From positions 126,888 through 190,887 of the forward strand of contig NZ_LMHY01000001.1 of the NCBI RefSeq assembly GCF_001429045.1: 64,000 nt of DNA, written 5' to 3'. The notes beneath the pieces were generated by a model that did not search any database, was not told where the DNA came from, and saw nothing but the letters and a program-made list of their open reading frames with translations. The stretch comes from Pseudomonas sp. Root71. Its GTDB lineage: Bacteria; Pseudomonadota; Gammaproteobacteria; Pseudomonadales; Pseudomonadaceae. Both the position numbers and the translations under genes were made by a program. Shown here piece after piece: positions 26,774 to 35,598 of this stretch (within the stretch, counting starts at the first letter, position 1; each line of letters opens with the position of its first letter).

Positions 26774-27645
26774 GGCTTGCTCAACGCGTTGTACAGGGTG
26801 TTGAGGTTGTACTCGAACAACCCGGTGAAGGTGCTGGCCGGACCGCTCGCCGCCAGGGCATCGGAGTACAGCGTGCCGCCGATCTGCGCGCCGCTTTCAT
26901 CCGCGATCTGCTTGAGCAGGCGTGCGTCCTTGATGTTTTCCATGAACACCGCCTTGACCTTGGCTTGACGAATCTGGGTGATCAGTGCGGCCACTTCGGC
27001 GGCTGAAGGTTCGCGCTCGGTGGACAGGCCTTGAGGCGCCATGAACTCGATGCCGTAGGCTTGGCCGAGATAACCGAAGGCATCATGGGACGTGACGATC
27101 TTGCGGTTGCCCGGTGGCAGTGAACCGAGCTTGGCCTTGGCTTCGGCGAGCAGGGCATAGACCTGTTTCAGGTACTCCTGGCTGTTGCGCTCATAGTCGG
27201 CGGCGTTCGCCGGGTCGGCGGCAATCAGCGCCTTGGTAATGTTGGCGATGTACAGTTCGGTGTTCGCCAGATTATGCCAGGCGTGCGGATCAGGAACGGT
27301 TTCGCCGTCTTCATCCAGGCTACGCGGGATGACGCCGTGGCTTGCGCTGATGACTGGCGCCCGGGTCTCTGTGCTCGTTACCAGGCGATCCAGCCAGGGC
27401 TCGAAACCCAGGCCGTTCTTGATGATGAGCCTGGCCTTGAGCAGCGCTTTGGCGTCGTCCGGTGTCGGCTCGTAGGTATGGGCATCCGCGTCCGGGCCGA
27501 CCATGTTGGTGATCTGGATATGATCTTTGCCGACCTGGCGGGTCATGTCGGCAAGGATGCTGAAGCTGGTGACCACCTGAAGTTTTTCGGCGGCAGACAG
27601 CGACATCGACACCATCAAGCTGAACAGCACGAGTAAAGCGCGCAT
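26770..27645 (-). CDS. Metal ABC transporter periplasmic binding protein (ZnuA/AztC-like)
   Basis: 291 residues with a Sec signal (about 1-19, MRALLVLFSLMVSMSLSAA). The cluster A-I metal-receptor fold carries ligand segments DAHTYEPTP, DPHAWHNLAN, SHDAFGYLGQAYG and TLYSDAL. The long His-rich loop of classical ZnuA is absent. The start at 27645 is chosen because GAGGTG lies 8 nt upstream; the frame is open much further upstream in the permease gene. It delivers zinc (or Mn) to the permease and ATPase encoded upstream in the same operon. Confidence 0.87.
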   Translation of the reverse strand: MRALLVLFSLMVSMSLSAAEKLQVVTSFSILADMTRQVGKDHIQITNMVGPDADAHTYEPTPDDAKALLKARLIIKNGLGFEPWLDRLVTSTETRAPVISASHGVIPRSLDEDGETVPDPHAWHNLANTELYIANITKALIAADPANAADYERNSQEYLKQVYALLAEAKAKLGSLPPGNRKIVTSHDAFGYLGQAYGIEFMAPQGLSTEREPSAAEVAALITQIRQAKVKAVFMENIKDARLLKQIADESGAQIGGTLYSDALAASGPASTFTGLFEYNLNTLYNALSKP

Positions 27646-27656
27646 CGGGTAACACC

Positions 27657-28523
27657 TCATTGGGATGTGAGCAAAGGCGGGTGGCGCAGCAAGCCGTGCA
27701 CCGGCCCGAACACCACGGACAACAGATACCCACCGCCGGCCACCAGCACGATTGCCGGGCCACTGGGCAGCGAGTAATAGAACGAGATCAATAAACCGAG
27801 CCACACCGAGAGGCTGCCGAGCAAGGCGGCGACGACGATCAGCACCGGCAGACGACGACTCCAGAAGCGCGCCGCGGCGGCAGGCAGCATCATCAGGCCG
27901 ACCACCATCAACGCGCCGATCGCCTGGAAACCGATGACCAGATTCAACACCACCAGCGTCAGGAATACGCCGTGGGCCAAGGGGCCGAGTCGGCTGACCG
28001 TTTGCAGAAAAAGCGGGTCGAGGGTGTCGAGCAGTAGTGGTTTGTAGATCAATGCCATGGCCATCAGGCTCAGGCCCGAGACCCAAAGCATGCCGGTCAA
28101 GGTCGGGCCGTCGACCGCCAGCGCCGAGCCAAATAACAGGTGCAACAGGTCCAGGCGTTTGCCGGCGATGCCGAGAATCAGTACGCCACCGGCCAGGGAA
28201 ATCGGGTAGATCGCCGCGAGGCTGGCGTCCTCTCGCAGGCCGGTTCGCCGCGTAATCCAGGCTGCAAGGCCGGCCATGCTCAGGCCAGCGCCGAGACCGC
28301 CGATGGTCAACGCCGGGAGGCTCAAGCCGGCAAACCAGAATCCCAGGGCCGCACCGGGAAGGATGCCGTGGGCGACCGCATCGCCGATCAGGCTCATGCG
28401 CCTGAGGATCAGAAACACTCCAAGAGGCGCCGTACTGCACGCCAGGAGCAAACCGCCCAGCAGCGCCCGACGCATGAACACGAACTCGTGGAACGGTTGC
28501 CAAAGATGCGCGGCAGCGATCAT
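27657..28523 (-). CDS. Metal ABC transporter permease (ZnuB/AztB-like)
   Basis: 288 residues with eight or nine membrane helices of the ABC-3 family. The conserved LIGDAVAHGILPGAALGF and IGFQAIGALMVVGLMMLP are present. The start at 28523 overlaps the stop of the ATPase gene (TGATG). It forms the inner-membrane channel for zinc or manganese uptake with the preceding ATPase and the following binding protein. Confidence 0.9.
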   Translation of the reverse strand: MIAAAHLWQPFHEFVFMRRALLGGLLLACSTAPLGVFLILRRMSLIGDAVAHGILPGAALGFWFAGLSLPALTIGGLGAGLSMAGLAAWITRRTGLREDASLAAIYPISLAGGVLILGIAGKRLDLLHLLFGSALAVDGPTLTGMLWVSGLSLMAMALIYKPLLLDTLDPLFLQTVSRLGPLAHGVFLTLVVLNLVIGFQAIGALMVVGLMMLPAAAARFWSRRLPVLIVVAALLGSLSVWLGLLISFYYSLPSGPAIVLVAGGGYLLSVVFGPVHGLLRHPPLLTSQ

Positions 28524-29191
28524 CAGGCCACCTGCGTTTGTGGTGGTTGGCTGATCAGTTCGGTGCTCGGACCGTATACGCAACCGCTGCCTTTGATCTG
28601 CAACGTGTGTGGGATGTGCTCGCGGACAGCGGCGAGGTCATGGCACACGACCACCTGTGTCCGGCCTTCAAGGTGCCATTGGTGTATGTGCTTCCAAAGC
28701 AATGCCTGGCCGACTTCATCGAGGGCCGCGTGGGGTTCATCCAGCAACAGCAAGGGTGCATCGGTCAGGCTCAATCGGGCGAGCAGGGCGCGTTGCAATT
28801 CGCCGCCGGAGAGGGCCATCAACGGTCGATCTTCCAGGCCGTTCAAGCACCAGTTTTCAAGGACGGTTTTCAGTCGTTGGCTACGGATCTCCGGTGACTG
28901 TTTGCTGCCCCAGAAACCGGCGGCAATCAATGCCTGAAGGCTGATCGGAAATTGCCTGTCCAGGTGTTGTTGCTGGGGCAGGAACGACAGACTGCGCTTG
29001 AGTGGAACACTCAGTCGAACCTTTCCGGCCAACGGTTTTTGCAGGCCAGCGATGACCTTCAACAGGCTGCTTTTCCCGGAGCCGTTCGCACCGATGATGG
29101 CGGTCAGGCTGCCCTGCGACAGTTCGAGGTCCAGCGCTGGCGTGAGTGGCTGCCCAGGTGCGCCCCAACGTAAAGCGTGGCAAGCAATCAT
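28523..29191 (-). CDS. Metal ABC transporter ATPase (ZnuC/AztA-like)
   Basis: 222 residues. Walker A GANGSGKSSLLKVI, signature LSGGELQRALLARLS, Walker B PLLLLDEPHAALDE and the switch His in VVVCHDLAAV are all intact. It is small for a ZnuC and lacks a C-terminal extension. The start overlaps the folE2 stop (ATGA). It powers the metal uptake system encoded by the next two genes. Confidence 0.9.
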   Translation of the reverse strand: MIACHALRWGAPGQPLTPALDLELSQGSLTAIIGANGSGKSSLLKVIAGLQKPLAGKVRLSVPLKRSLSFLPQQQHLDRQFPISLQALIAAGFWGSKQSPEIRSQRLKTVLENWCLNGLEDRPLMALSGGELQRALLARLSLTDAPLLLLDEPHAALDEVGQALLWKHIHQWHLEGRTQVVVCHDLAAVREHIPHTLQIKGSGCVYGPSTELISQPPQTQVA

Positions 29192-30096
29192 GCGAGCTCC
29201 CAGTTGAAACGGCTTTCGGCTACAGCGTCATGGGCGTGCAGGCTTTCGGCGTGGGTCACACGAATATGGAAGGCATTGATACCTGTGGAGCGCTTCAGGG
29301 CCAGATTCAAACGGCGTGCGGCGTCCTCGCAGAACATCAGGTTCTGACCATTGGCGAGGGCGAAGGCCTGTTCGTCGGCGCGCTTTACCGCTGTTTGAAC
29401 GGCGGTGCCGAGTGCGGCTTCGGCGTCGTTGATGATGGCGATCAGAGGCAACTCGTCCAAAAAATCGGCCAACCGTACGCGCAACTTTGCGCTGCTGCGT
29501 TGGCTGTGGGGGGTAGCGATGATGCCGTTCGGGGAGCCGAGCCAGGCTAAAACGTCGGCGTGTTGCGGTGGCTTGTTGGCGAAATCATCGATGAACTGCT
29601 GCTGAATCAACTGTCGAGAAAGGGCTGCGGAACACGGGCAGGTTGAGGAATAAGGCACGTCGATTTTTAGTTCCACGTGGAACATTGCGTTTTTCAAGCG
29701 CGCTTCGATGGTCACTGGATAGCTTTTCCAGCCGGCCAATGGACTGATCAGCGCCGGCCTTTTCAGCAACAAATCGGCGTGAATGCTTAGGTGTGCGCTA
29801 CTCGACAGCCCTTCATGACTATCAAGAAAGCGCTGCAAAACCCGCCGCAATAAAACCGGTGAAAGGTTTTCCTGCTCCAGCAATTCAAGCGCCAGATAGA
29901 GCCGTGACATATGAATGCCGCGCGCGTTGCCATCGTCGAGGCTAACGCCGGCATCGGCTTTTGCGTTCAATCGTTGGCCATCAAAAAAAACGGGAAGAGC
30001 AATGCCGCACATGCCCACCCACTCCAGTGGAAGGGCTTGGCGTGAGGCCTGCGCGGCGATATCCGGCAGAGTCAGCGCATTCATGAGCAGGTCCAT
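29188..30096 (-). CDS. folE2: GTP cyclohydrolase I, type IB (metal-flexible)
   Basis: 302 residues, COG1469 family. It makes 7,8-dihydroneopterin triphosphate for folate (and queuosine) synthesis without needing zinc, replacing FolE under zinc limitation. The metal-binding segment VPYSSTCPCSAALSRQ, then PHSQRSSAKLRV and GQNLMFCEDAARRL are family hallmarks. It is first in the leftward operon, with a Zur-type palindrome centred about 27 bp before the start. The start at 30096 has a poor Shine-Dalgarno; an ATG at 30084 is an alternative. Confidence 0.93.
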   Translation of the reverse strand: MDLLMNALTLPDIAAQASRQALPLEWVGMCGIALPVFFDGQRLNAKADAGVSLDDGNARGIHMSRLYLALELLEQENLSPVLLRRVLQRFLDSHEGLSSSAHLSIHADLLLKRPALISPLAGWKSYPVTIEARLKNAMFHVELKIDVPYSSTCPCSAALSRQLIQQQFIDDFANKPPQHADVLAWLGSPNGIIATPHSQRSSAKLRVRLADFLDELPLIAIINDAEAALGTAVQTAVKRADEQAFALANGQNLMFCEDAARRLNLALKRSTGINAFHIRVTHAESLHAHDAVAESRFNWELA

Positions 30097-30116
30097 CGTG
30101 GGAGTTGATTTGTCAT

Positions 30117-30129
30117 GTTATAGTATAAC
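30117..30129. promoter_or_regulatory. Zur-type operator GTTATAGTATAAC upstream of folE2
   Basis: The arms GTTATA and TATAAC form a perfect palindrome around one G, matching the gammaproteobacterial Zur consensus GTTATANTATAAC. It ends 21 bp before the folE2 start, where it would overlap the promoter and repress the six-gene zinc operon when zinc is plentiful. Confidence 0.85.
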
Positions 30130-30229
30130 AATAAAATCGGCGATGCCTTTTTCATGAACGGACTTTCATCACGCGCAACCACCACATGCTCAGCCTGATT
30201 TCACGCCATCAACAGAAAAACAAAGAGGC

Positions 30230-30607
30230 CTAACAGCCAGCGATCCGGCTGCAAGTGAACCTGGCGCTGCTGCCGCCGGAGCTGGAAAACCGGTTGATCG
30301 TGGTCCAGCCGACGCGCCGGTTGTAGCCAACCCAGGCCTAGCCATCGGAAGCGATACCGGTGAAAAACGTCAGCTGGCCGTAGCGGCTGTTGGTCTGCGC
30401 CCAATAGCGTTTTCCGGCCGTTTCGAAGCCCCGCAGATAAAGGGTGTTGCCGACGGTGTTGACGCTGTAGGCGTTGCCCTGCGCATCCTCGCAGGCCAGC
30501 AGATTGGCGCTGCGGGTGCATTTGGCCAGGGTCGGGACCTGTGCCATCGCGTCGGCAGCCACCAACAGGGAAAGCATGATCAATGCAGATTTAAGGGCGT
30601 TGCGCAT
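30230..30607 (-). pseudogene. Small secreted protein gene interrupted by an in-frame amber codon
   Basis: The start at 30607 gives a signal peptide (MRNALKSALIMLSLLVAADA, cleaved near AMA) and a mature domain with two Cys (LAKCTRSANLLACED). The frame meets TAG at 30338-30340 after FFTGIASDG, giving 89 residues. Beyond it the same frame continues with sensible protein (AWVGYNRRVGWTTINRFSSS and a third and fourth Cys in FTCSRIAGC) to TAG at 30230. The full-length form would be 125 residues with four Cys. A single substitution or readthrough explains it. The Zur-type box at 30687-30699 lies 80 bp upstream. Function unknown. Confidence 0.65.
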
Positions 30608-30686
30608 GGGCTTTCTCGCGAGGGGAGCGGCGTTCAGCATCCTGTCCTTTGCACTGTCGGGCAAGATGGGATGGTTTATTTGCATT

Positions 30687-30699
30687 GTTACAGTATAAC
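30687..30699. promoter_or_regulatory. Zur-type operator GTTACAGTATAAC in a divergent promoter
   Basis: It matches GTTATANTATAAC with one mismatch and is flanked by the symmetric ATT...AATG-like ends (TTGCATT / ATTGTGT). It lies 51 bp upstream of the COG0523 start and 80 bp upstream of the small secreted gene, so one site could control both directions. Confidence 0.8.
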
Positions 30700-30749
30700 A
30701 TTGTGTAGGCCCGACACAGCGACCGGGCATCCCTGTGAGGAATATGCAG

Positions 30750-31955
30750 ATGTCCAATCGACTTCCCGTGACCGTTCTCTCCGGCTTTTTAGGCGCCGGA
30801 AAAAGTACACTTCTTAATTACATACTACGTAATCGCGATGGGTTGCGAGTTGCAGTCATCGTCAACGATATGAGCGAAATCAACGTCGATGGCACCGAAG
30901 TCCAGCGCGATGTCAGCCTGAATCGCGCTGAAGAACGGTTGGTCGAGATGAGCAACGGGTGTATTTGCTGTACGTTACGTGAAGACTTGCTTGAGGAGGT
31001 GAGTCAACTCGCCAGGGAGGGTCGCTTCGACTATCTGCTGATCGAGTCCACCGGTATTTCCGAACCGCTGCCAGTAGCGGAAACCTTCACCTTTCGCAAT
31101 GAAAGCGGCCAAAGCCTCAACGACATCGCTCGTCTCGACACTATGGTCACGGTGGTCGATGGCATGAACTTCCTGATCGATTACCAGGCTGCCGAAAGCC
31201 TGGCTTCCCGAGGAGAAACCCTTGGGGAAGAAGACGAACGTTCGATTACCGATCTGTTGATCGAGCAGGTCGAATTCGCCGATGTGATTTTGCTCAGCAA
31301 GATCGACTTGATCAGCAGCCACCAACGCGAGGAGCTGATCGCCATACTTGAGCGGCTCAACGCCCGGGCGGAAATCATTCCGATGGCGATGGGTGAAATC
31401 CCCTTGAACAAGATTCTCAACACCGGTCGTTTTGACTTCGAAAAGGCTGCCCAGGCACCGGGATGGCTGCAGGAACTGCGCGGCGAACACGTGCCGGAAA
31501 CCGAGGAGTACGGTATTGCTTCCAGTGCTTACCGGGCGCGCCGGCCGTTCCATCCGCAGCGTTTCTTCAACTTCATCGACGGTCCTTGGGATAACGGCAA
31601 GCTGCTGCGCTCCAAGGGCTTTTTCTGGCTGGCGAGCAAGCACATGGACGCCGGCAGCTGGTCTCAGGCCGGTGGTTTGATGCGCTATGGTTTTGCCGGG
31701 CGCTGGTGGCGCTTTGTACCGAAAAACCAATGGCCGCAGGACGAAGAAAGTACCGCCGGGATCATGAAAAACTGGACCGCCGACAGCGGAGACTGCCGCC
31801 AGGAACTGGTGTTCATCGGCCAGGACATCGACTTCACGCAACTCACGGCTGAGCTGGACGCATGCCTGCTGACCGATGAGGAAATGGCGCTGGGCGTAGA
31901 GGGTTGGCGTTTGCTGCCTGATCCATTCGGCCCTTGGTACGAAGAAGCCGCCTGA
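30750..31955 (+). CDS. COG0523 GTP-dependent zinc metallochaperone (ZigA/YciC-like)
   Basis: 401 residues. The G3E GTPase motifs are visible: Walker [13 protein letters not shown], the metal-binding CxCC in [13 protein letters not shown], Walker B-like [12 protein letters not shown], and LLSKIDL for guanine. A CobW C-terminal domain follows ([15 protein letters not shown]). The ATG at 30750 has GAGG at good distance; upstream ATG/GTG codons do not. COG0523 proteins of this subfamily load zinc into client enzymes during starvation. The Zur-type box directly upstream supports that role. Confidence 0.9.
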   Translation: MSNRLPVTVLSGFLGAGKSTLLNYILRNRDGLRVAVIVNDMSEINVDGTEVQRDVSLNRAEERLVEMSNGCICCTLREDLLEEVSQLAREGRFDYLLIESTGISEPLPVAETFTFRNESGQSLNDIARLDTMVTVVDGMNFLIDYQAAESLASRGETLGEEDERSITDLLIEQVEFADVILLSKIDLISSHQREELIAILERLNARAEIIPMAMGEIPLNKILNTGRFDFEKAAQAPGWLQELRGEHVPETEEYGIASSAYRARRPFHPQRFFNFIDGPWDNGKLLRSKGFFWLASKHMDAGSWSQAGGLMRYGFAGRWWRFVPKNQWPQDEESTAGIMKNWTADSGDCRQELVFIGQDIDFTQLTAELDACLLTDEEMALGVEGWRLLPDPFGPWYEEAA

Positions 31956-31970
31956 TCCACTACTGGCGCT

Positions 31971-32327
31971 TCAAGGCTTGAGCCAGATGCCCTGGCTCCG
32001 GGCCTCGCAGTATGGCTGCAGATACGCCGCGTCGGTGGCAACGCCGTAATAGTGAATATCCTGTCGGTAGGGCATATTGGCGACTTGGGCGTTGCTGCAG
32101 ATACCAAATGCGCCGCCGGGGCATTGATCGACGTACTGCACATCGACTTTCTGTCCCGCCAGGTTTGGTTGGCAGAAACCATCGGCGAAGAGTTTTGGCG
32201 GGATGTTGCGGTTCTGCTGGCAAACCTGGACGTCAAGCCGCTCGCCCTGGCTGTGAACCACACAAGCCTGGGCCAGCGCCTCGCCTGAAACGAGTGCCAG
32301 GAGCAACGACAAGCCGATCAACCGCAT
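31971..32327 (-). CDS. Small secreted six-cysteine protein
   Basis: 118 residues. A clear signal peptide (1-20, MRLIGLSLLLALVSGEALAQ) is followed by a ~98-residue mature part with six Cys (ACVV, QVCQQ, GFCQP, DQCPG, GICSN, PYCEA), suggesting three periplasmic disulfides. AGGAGGT precedes the ATG. It lies between, and opposite to, the two COG0523 genes. I do not recognise a characterised family. The position in the zinc island suggests a link with metal limitation, but it has no Zur box of its own. Confidence 0.7.
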   Translation of the reverse strand: MRLIGLSLLLALVSGEALAQACVVHSQGERLDVQVCQQNRNIPPKLFADGFCQPNLAGQKVDVQYVDQCPGGAFGICSNAQVANMPYRQDIHYYGVATDAAYLQPYCEARSQGIWLKP

Positions 32328-32354
32328 CCACCACCTCCTCAGAAATCATCAACC

Positions 32355-33326
32355 ATGCTGCAGAATATCCCCACTCATGTCATTGCCGGCCCGTTGGGCG
32401 CCGGCAAGACCAGCCTGATCAAGCACCTGCTGGCCCAGCGCCCGGCTGGCGAGCGGTGGGCAGTATTGATCAACGAGTTTGGCCAGATCGGTCTCGACGC
32501 TGCGCTACTGACCCAGGACGCCGATGGTATCGCACTGGGGGAAGTGGCCGGGGGTTGCTTGTGTTGCGTCAACGGTGCACCGTTTCAGATTGGTCTTGGG
32601 CGCTTGTTGCGCAAGGCACAACCGGATCGGCTGTTCATAGAGCCCTCGGGACTGGGGCATCCGGCGCAGTTGCTCAGGCAATTGAACGAAGCGCCGTGGC
32701 AAGGCGTGTTGGCCGTCCAGCCTTGTGTGCTGGTGGTGGATGCCCAGGCGCTCGCCGCAGGCAAACCGCTGCCGGATGTTCAGCAGCAAGCGCTGGGCCA
32801 TGCGGGACTGCTGCTGTTGAACAAGTCTGAAGGTCTCGAAGAAGACATCCGCCAGCGAATCGCCGGGCAATTGCCGCCGCTCCCCCTGTGCTGGACGCAA
32901 CAGGCGGCTTTACCCTTGAGCGAGTTGCCGGGGTTGAATGCCAAAGCGCGGGCAGGTGTGGATAACTTCGTCGTGCCCAAGGGATTGGCGCAGCTGCCGG
33001 CAGTCTGGAGCGATCCCGCGTTGCCCATTTGCCTGCGTCAGGAACAGGACGGAGGCTGGAGCATCGGATGGCGTTGGCACCCAAGCCAGGTGTTTGATGC
33101 CGCTCTGGTTGGCCGGTGGCTTGAAAGCCTTGGCTGGAGGCGGGCGAAGCTGGTTATCCACAGTGCCAGCGGCTGGATCTCGGCGAACGCGGTGGATAAC
33201 TCGGCGCTGGACTGGCAACCCAGTGAATGGCGGCAGGATTCGCGTATCGAGCTGATTTTCAGTGAAGCGCAGAATGCAGAACAGTTGCAGCGTGAGCTGG
33301 CTGCGTGCCGATCCGGATCGGGTTAA
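32355..33326 (+). CDS. COG0523 / CobW-like GTPase, second paralogue
   Basis: 323 residues. Walker A is GPLGAGKTSLIKHL, the metal motif is GGCLCCVNGAPF (CxCC), and LLLNKSE replaces the NKxD guanine motif. The C-terminal domain is short. It lies 28 bp from the divergent secreted-protein start and ~400 bp after the first COG0523 gene. The two copies differ strongly in length and sequence, so they represent different subfamilies rather than a recent duplication. It probably delivers metal to a specific client. Confidence 0.85.
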   Translation: MLQNIPTHVIAGPLGAGKTSLIKHLLAQRPAGERWAVLINEFGQIGLDAALLTQDADGIALGEVAGGCLCCVNGAPFQIGLGRLLRKAQPDRLFIEPSGLGHPAQLLRQLNEAPWQGVLAVQPCVLVVDAQALAAGKPLPDVQQQALGHAGLLLLNKSEGLEEDIRQRIAGQLPPLPLCWTQQAALPLSELPGLNAKARAGVDNFVVPKGLAQLPAVWSDPALPICLRQEQDGGWSIGWRWHPSQVFDAALVGRWLESLGWRRAKLVIHSASGWISANAVDNSALDWQPSEWRQDSRIELIFSEAQNAEQLQRELAACRSGSG

Positions 33327-33330
33327 CGGC

Positions 33331-33747
33331 TCAAGGCCGCCACTTGGTATGGTCCTGACGCCACTGACTCAGCTCGATCACTTCCGCGCGAGGTTTCGCC
33401 ACGTCGACCACTGGTTCGGTTTCGTCGAACGGGACCGGGTAGGGCGCCAGTTCAATCTGTGCGCTGTGAGCGCCGAACTGGGTGATGGTGCCGTTGTGGC
33501 GGCTTTCGCCGGTTACGGTGAATTCGAAGTTATACACACGGGCCAGGCGTCGCCGACCACTGGCATCCTTGATGAAGGCGATTCTTTTCAAGGCCACGTT
33601 GCCGTCTAGCAATTCAATCCCGAGCTTGCCGCAATGCTGCTTGACCCGTTCCAGCGCGCGCTCGCGCAAGCCGTGGTTGTGCCATAGCCATGCGCCGGCA
33701 GTGGCGAACAGCATCAGCACGAATATATTTCCAAGGGTCAGCATCAA
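33331..33747 (-). CDS. DUF3301 membrane-anchored protein
   Basis: 138 residues. One N-terminal hydrophobic helix (about 3-20, LTLGNIFVLMLFATAGAWLW) is followed by HGLRERAL and a soluble domain with LARVYNFEFTVTGESRHNG, the DUF3301 pattern of gammaproteobacteria. The family has no known function. It converges on the second COG0523 gene with 4 bp between stops. Confidence 0.75.
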   Translation of the reverse strand: MMLTLGNIFVLMLFATAGAWLWHNHGLRERALERVKQHCGKLGIELLDGNVALKRIAFIKDASGRRRLARVYNFEFTVTGESRHNGTITQFGAHSAQIELAPYPVPFDETEPVVDVAKPRAEVIELSQWRQDHTKWRP

Positions 33748-33863
33748 CAGGGTGCTCCAACAAGATAGTGTCAGCTTAACTGTGTCGCTGGTCTGTCGTA
33801 CAGGCTGCGTTTAGTCGCATACTGCGCGGCTAGAATTTCAATCGTTTTACGGAAATCCACCGC

Positions 33864-34736
33864 ATGAAACGTACACCGCATTTGCTCGCTATCCAGTCCC
33901 ACGTGGTATTCGGTCACGCCGGCAACAGTGCCGCGGTTTTCCCGATGCAACGGGTCGGGGTGAATGTCTGGCCGCTCAACACCGTGCAGTTCTCCAATCA
34001 CACCCAGTACGGTCAGTGGGCCGGTGAAGTGCTGGCGCCACACCAGATTCCTGACCTGGTCGAAGGCATCGCGGCGATTGGCGAGCTGGGCAACTGCGAT
34101 GCGGTGCTCTCCGGTTACCTCGGCAGTGCGGCCCAGGGCCGGGCGATCCTGACGGGGGTGGAGCGGATCAAGTCGATGAACCCCAAGGCGCTGTACCTGT
34201 GTGACCCGGTCATGGGGCATCCGGAGAAGGGCTGCAGTGTTCCGGCGGAAGTCAGTGATTTCCTGCTGGAAGAGGCCGCCGCCGTGGCGGACTTCATGTG
34301 CCCGAACCAATTGGAGCTAGACAGCTTCTCCGGGCGCAAGCCGCAATCGCTGTTCGATTGCCTGGCAATGGCGCGTGCATTGCTGGTGCGCGGTCCGAAA
34401 GCGGTGCTGGTCAAGCATCTGGACTACCCCGGTAAACCGGCGGAGGTCTTCGAGATGCTGCTGGTGACGGCCGAAGGCGGCTGGCATTTGCAGCGCCCGT
34501 TGCTGGCGTTCCCGCGTCAGCCGGTGGGCGTGGGCGATTTGACGTCCGGCCTGTTCCTGGCCCGTGTGCTGTTGGGCGACAGCCTGGTGGCCGCGTTCGA
34601 GTTCGCGGCGTCGGCGGTGCATGAAGTGCTGCTGGAAACCCAGGCCTGTGCCAGCTACGAGTTGGAACTGGTTCGGGCTCAGGATCGGATTGCGCATCCG
34701 CGGGTGCGGTTTGAGGCGACCTCGATCAGTTTTTAA
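33864..34736 (+). CDS. pdxY: Pyridoxal kinase
   Basis: 290 residues of the ribokinase-like fold. It phosphorylates pyridoxal in the B6 salvage pathway. Seen are [20 protein letters not shown] at the substrate site, [25 protein letters not shown], and the catalytic-loop segment [18 protein letters not shown] with the conserved Asp. Length equals the PdxY family norm. A REP-like inverted repeat follows the gene. Confidence 0.94.
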   Translation: MKRTPHLLAIQSHVVFGHAGNSAAVFPMQRVGVNVWPLNTVQFSNHTQYGQWAGEVLAPHQIPDLVEGIAAIGELGNCDAVLSGYLGSAAQGRAILTGVERIKSMNPKALYLCDPVMGHPEKGCSVPAEVSDFLLEEAAAVADFMCPNQLELDSFSGRKPQSLFDCLAMARALLVRGPKAVLVKHLDYPGKPAEVFEMLLVTAEGGWHLQRPLLAFPRQPVGVGDLTSGLFLARVLLGDSLVAAFEFAASAVHEVLLETQACASYELELVRAQDRIAHPRVRFEATSISF

Positions 34737-34750
34737 TCAGATTTGGGCAG

Positions 34751-34825
34751 AAAGATCGCAGCCTGCGGCAGCTCCTACAAGGGAATGTGACCTACTTGTA
34801 GGAGCTGCCGCAGGCTGCGATCTTT
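34751..34825. repeat. REP-type inverted repeat, 30-bp perfect arms
   Basis: Each arm contains GATCGCAGCCTGCGGCAGCT or its complement, with a 15-bp spacer. The same family occurs at 47160-47227 and 62468-62538. It lies between the convergent pdxY and thioesterase genes and may end both transcripts. Confidence 0.85.
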
Positions 34826-34829
34826 AGCT

Positions 34830-35312
34830 TTAAGCGTCGCCCTTGATCTCCTGATAACGCTTTTCCAGCTCTTGACGAATCTGGCGACGCTGCTGAGCCT
34901 GGATGAAGCGGCGCTTGCTCTCGCTGTTGTCCGGTTGCAGCGGCGGTACCGATGCAGGTTTACGCTGGTCATCCACCGCGACCATGGTGAAGAAGCAACT
35001 GTTGGTGTGGCGCACCGAGCGTTCGCGGATGTTCTCGGTCACCACTTTGATGCCCACCTCCATGGAGGTGTTGCCGGTGTAGTTGACCGAGGCGAGAAAG
35101 GTCACCAGTTCGCCGACATGGATCGGCTCGCGGAAAATGACCTGATCCACCGACAGGGTCACCACATAGCGGCCGGCATAACGGCTGGCGCAGGCGTAGG
35201 CCACTTCGTCGAGGTATTTGAGCAGGGTGCCGCCGTGGACATTGCCAGAGAAGTTGGCCATGTCGGGGGTCATCAATACCGTCATCGACAGCTGGGCGTT
35301 TCCGGGTTCCAT
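34830..35312 (-). CDS. Acyl-CoA thioesterase (hotdog fold, YciA/BFIT-like)
   Basis: 160 residues. The hotdog catalytic segment is MANFSGNVHGGTLLKYLDEV, followed by YVVTLSVDQVIFREPIHVGE and VVTENIRERSVRHTNSCFF. A charged helical tail (QQRRQIRQELEKRYQ) closes the protein. It hydrolyses acyl-CoA to free acid and CoA. The ATG at 35312 is chosen over one 13 codons upstream, because family members begin at this point and GTGAGA lies ahead. Confidence 0.88.
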   Translation of the reverse strand: MEPGNAQLSMTVLMTPDMANFSGNVHGGTLLKYLDEVAYACASRYAGRYVVTLSVDQVIFREPIHVGELVTFLASVNYTGNTSMEVGIKVVTENIRERSVRHTNSCFFTMVAVDDQRKPASVPPLQPDNSESKRRFIQAQQRRQIRQELEKRYQEIKGDA

Positions 35313-35598
35313 AGCATTCTCACGGGTCAAGGCCAGGTTTGAGGGATGCACCTCTGCGGGTGCCTCAGTGGTTTTTTCAAACCAACAGTTATCGGGACGC
35401 CGGGTGCAGGGTCGCCGTCACGCCGGATCGATCTGTTTCCATATATTGCACCGCCTTTCTGCCAGAAGTCGCGGTGTTACCCTGCAAAAAGCCCTGTCTC
35501 AAGGGCATTTCCTACGTGCAATTCCGATTTTTGTTCTGCTCGATCAGATATTTCCTGCGTCCGGGGATCGAGCAATGCCACCCAGGGAGTCTCACGCC

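Noticed and set aside
27646..28503. N-terminal extension of the metal-binding-protein frame
   Set aside because: It is antiparallel noise inside the permease coding region; the signal peptide begins at 27645 behind GAGGTG.
34751..34825. CRISPR-like or ncRNA structure
   Set aside because: There is a single inverted pair, not direct repeats with spacers. The same unit recurs at 47160 and 62468 as a REP-type element.
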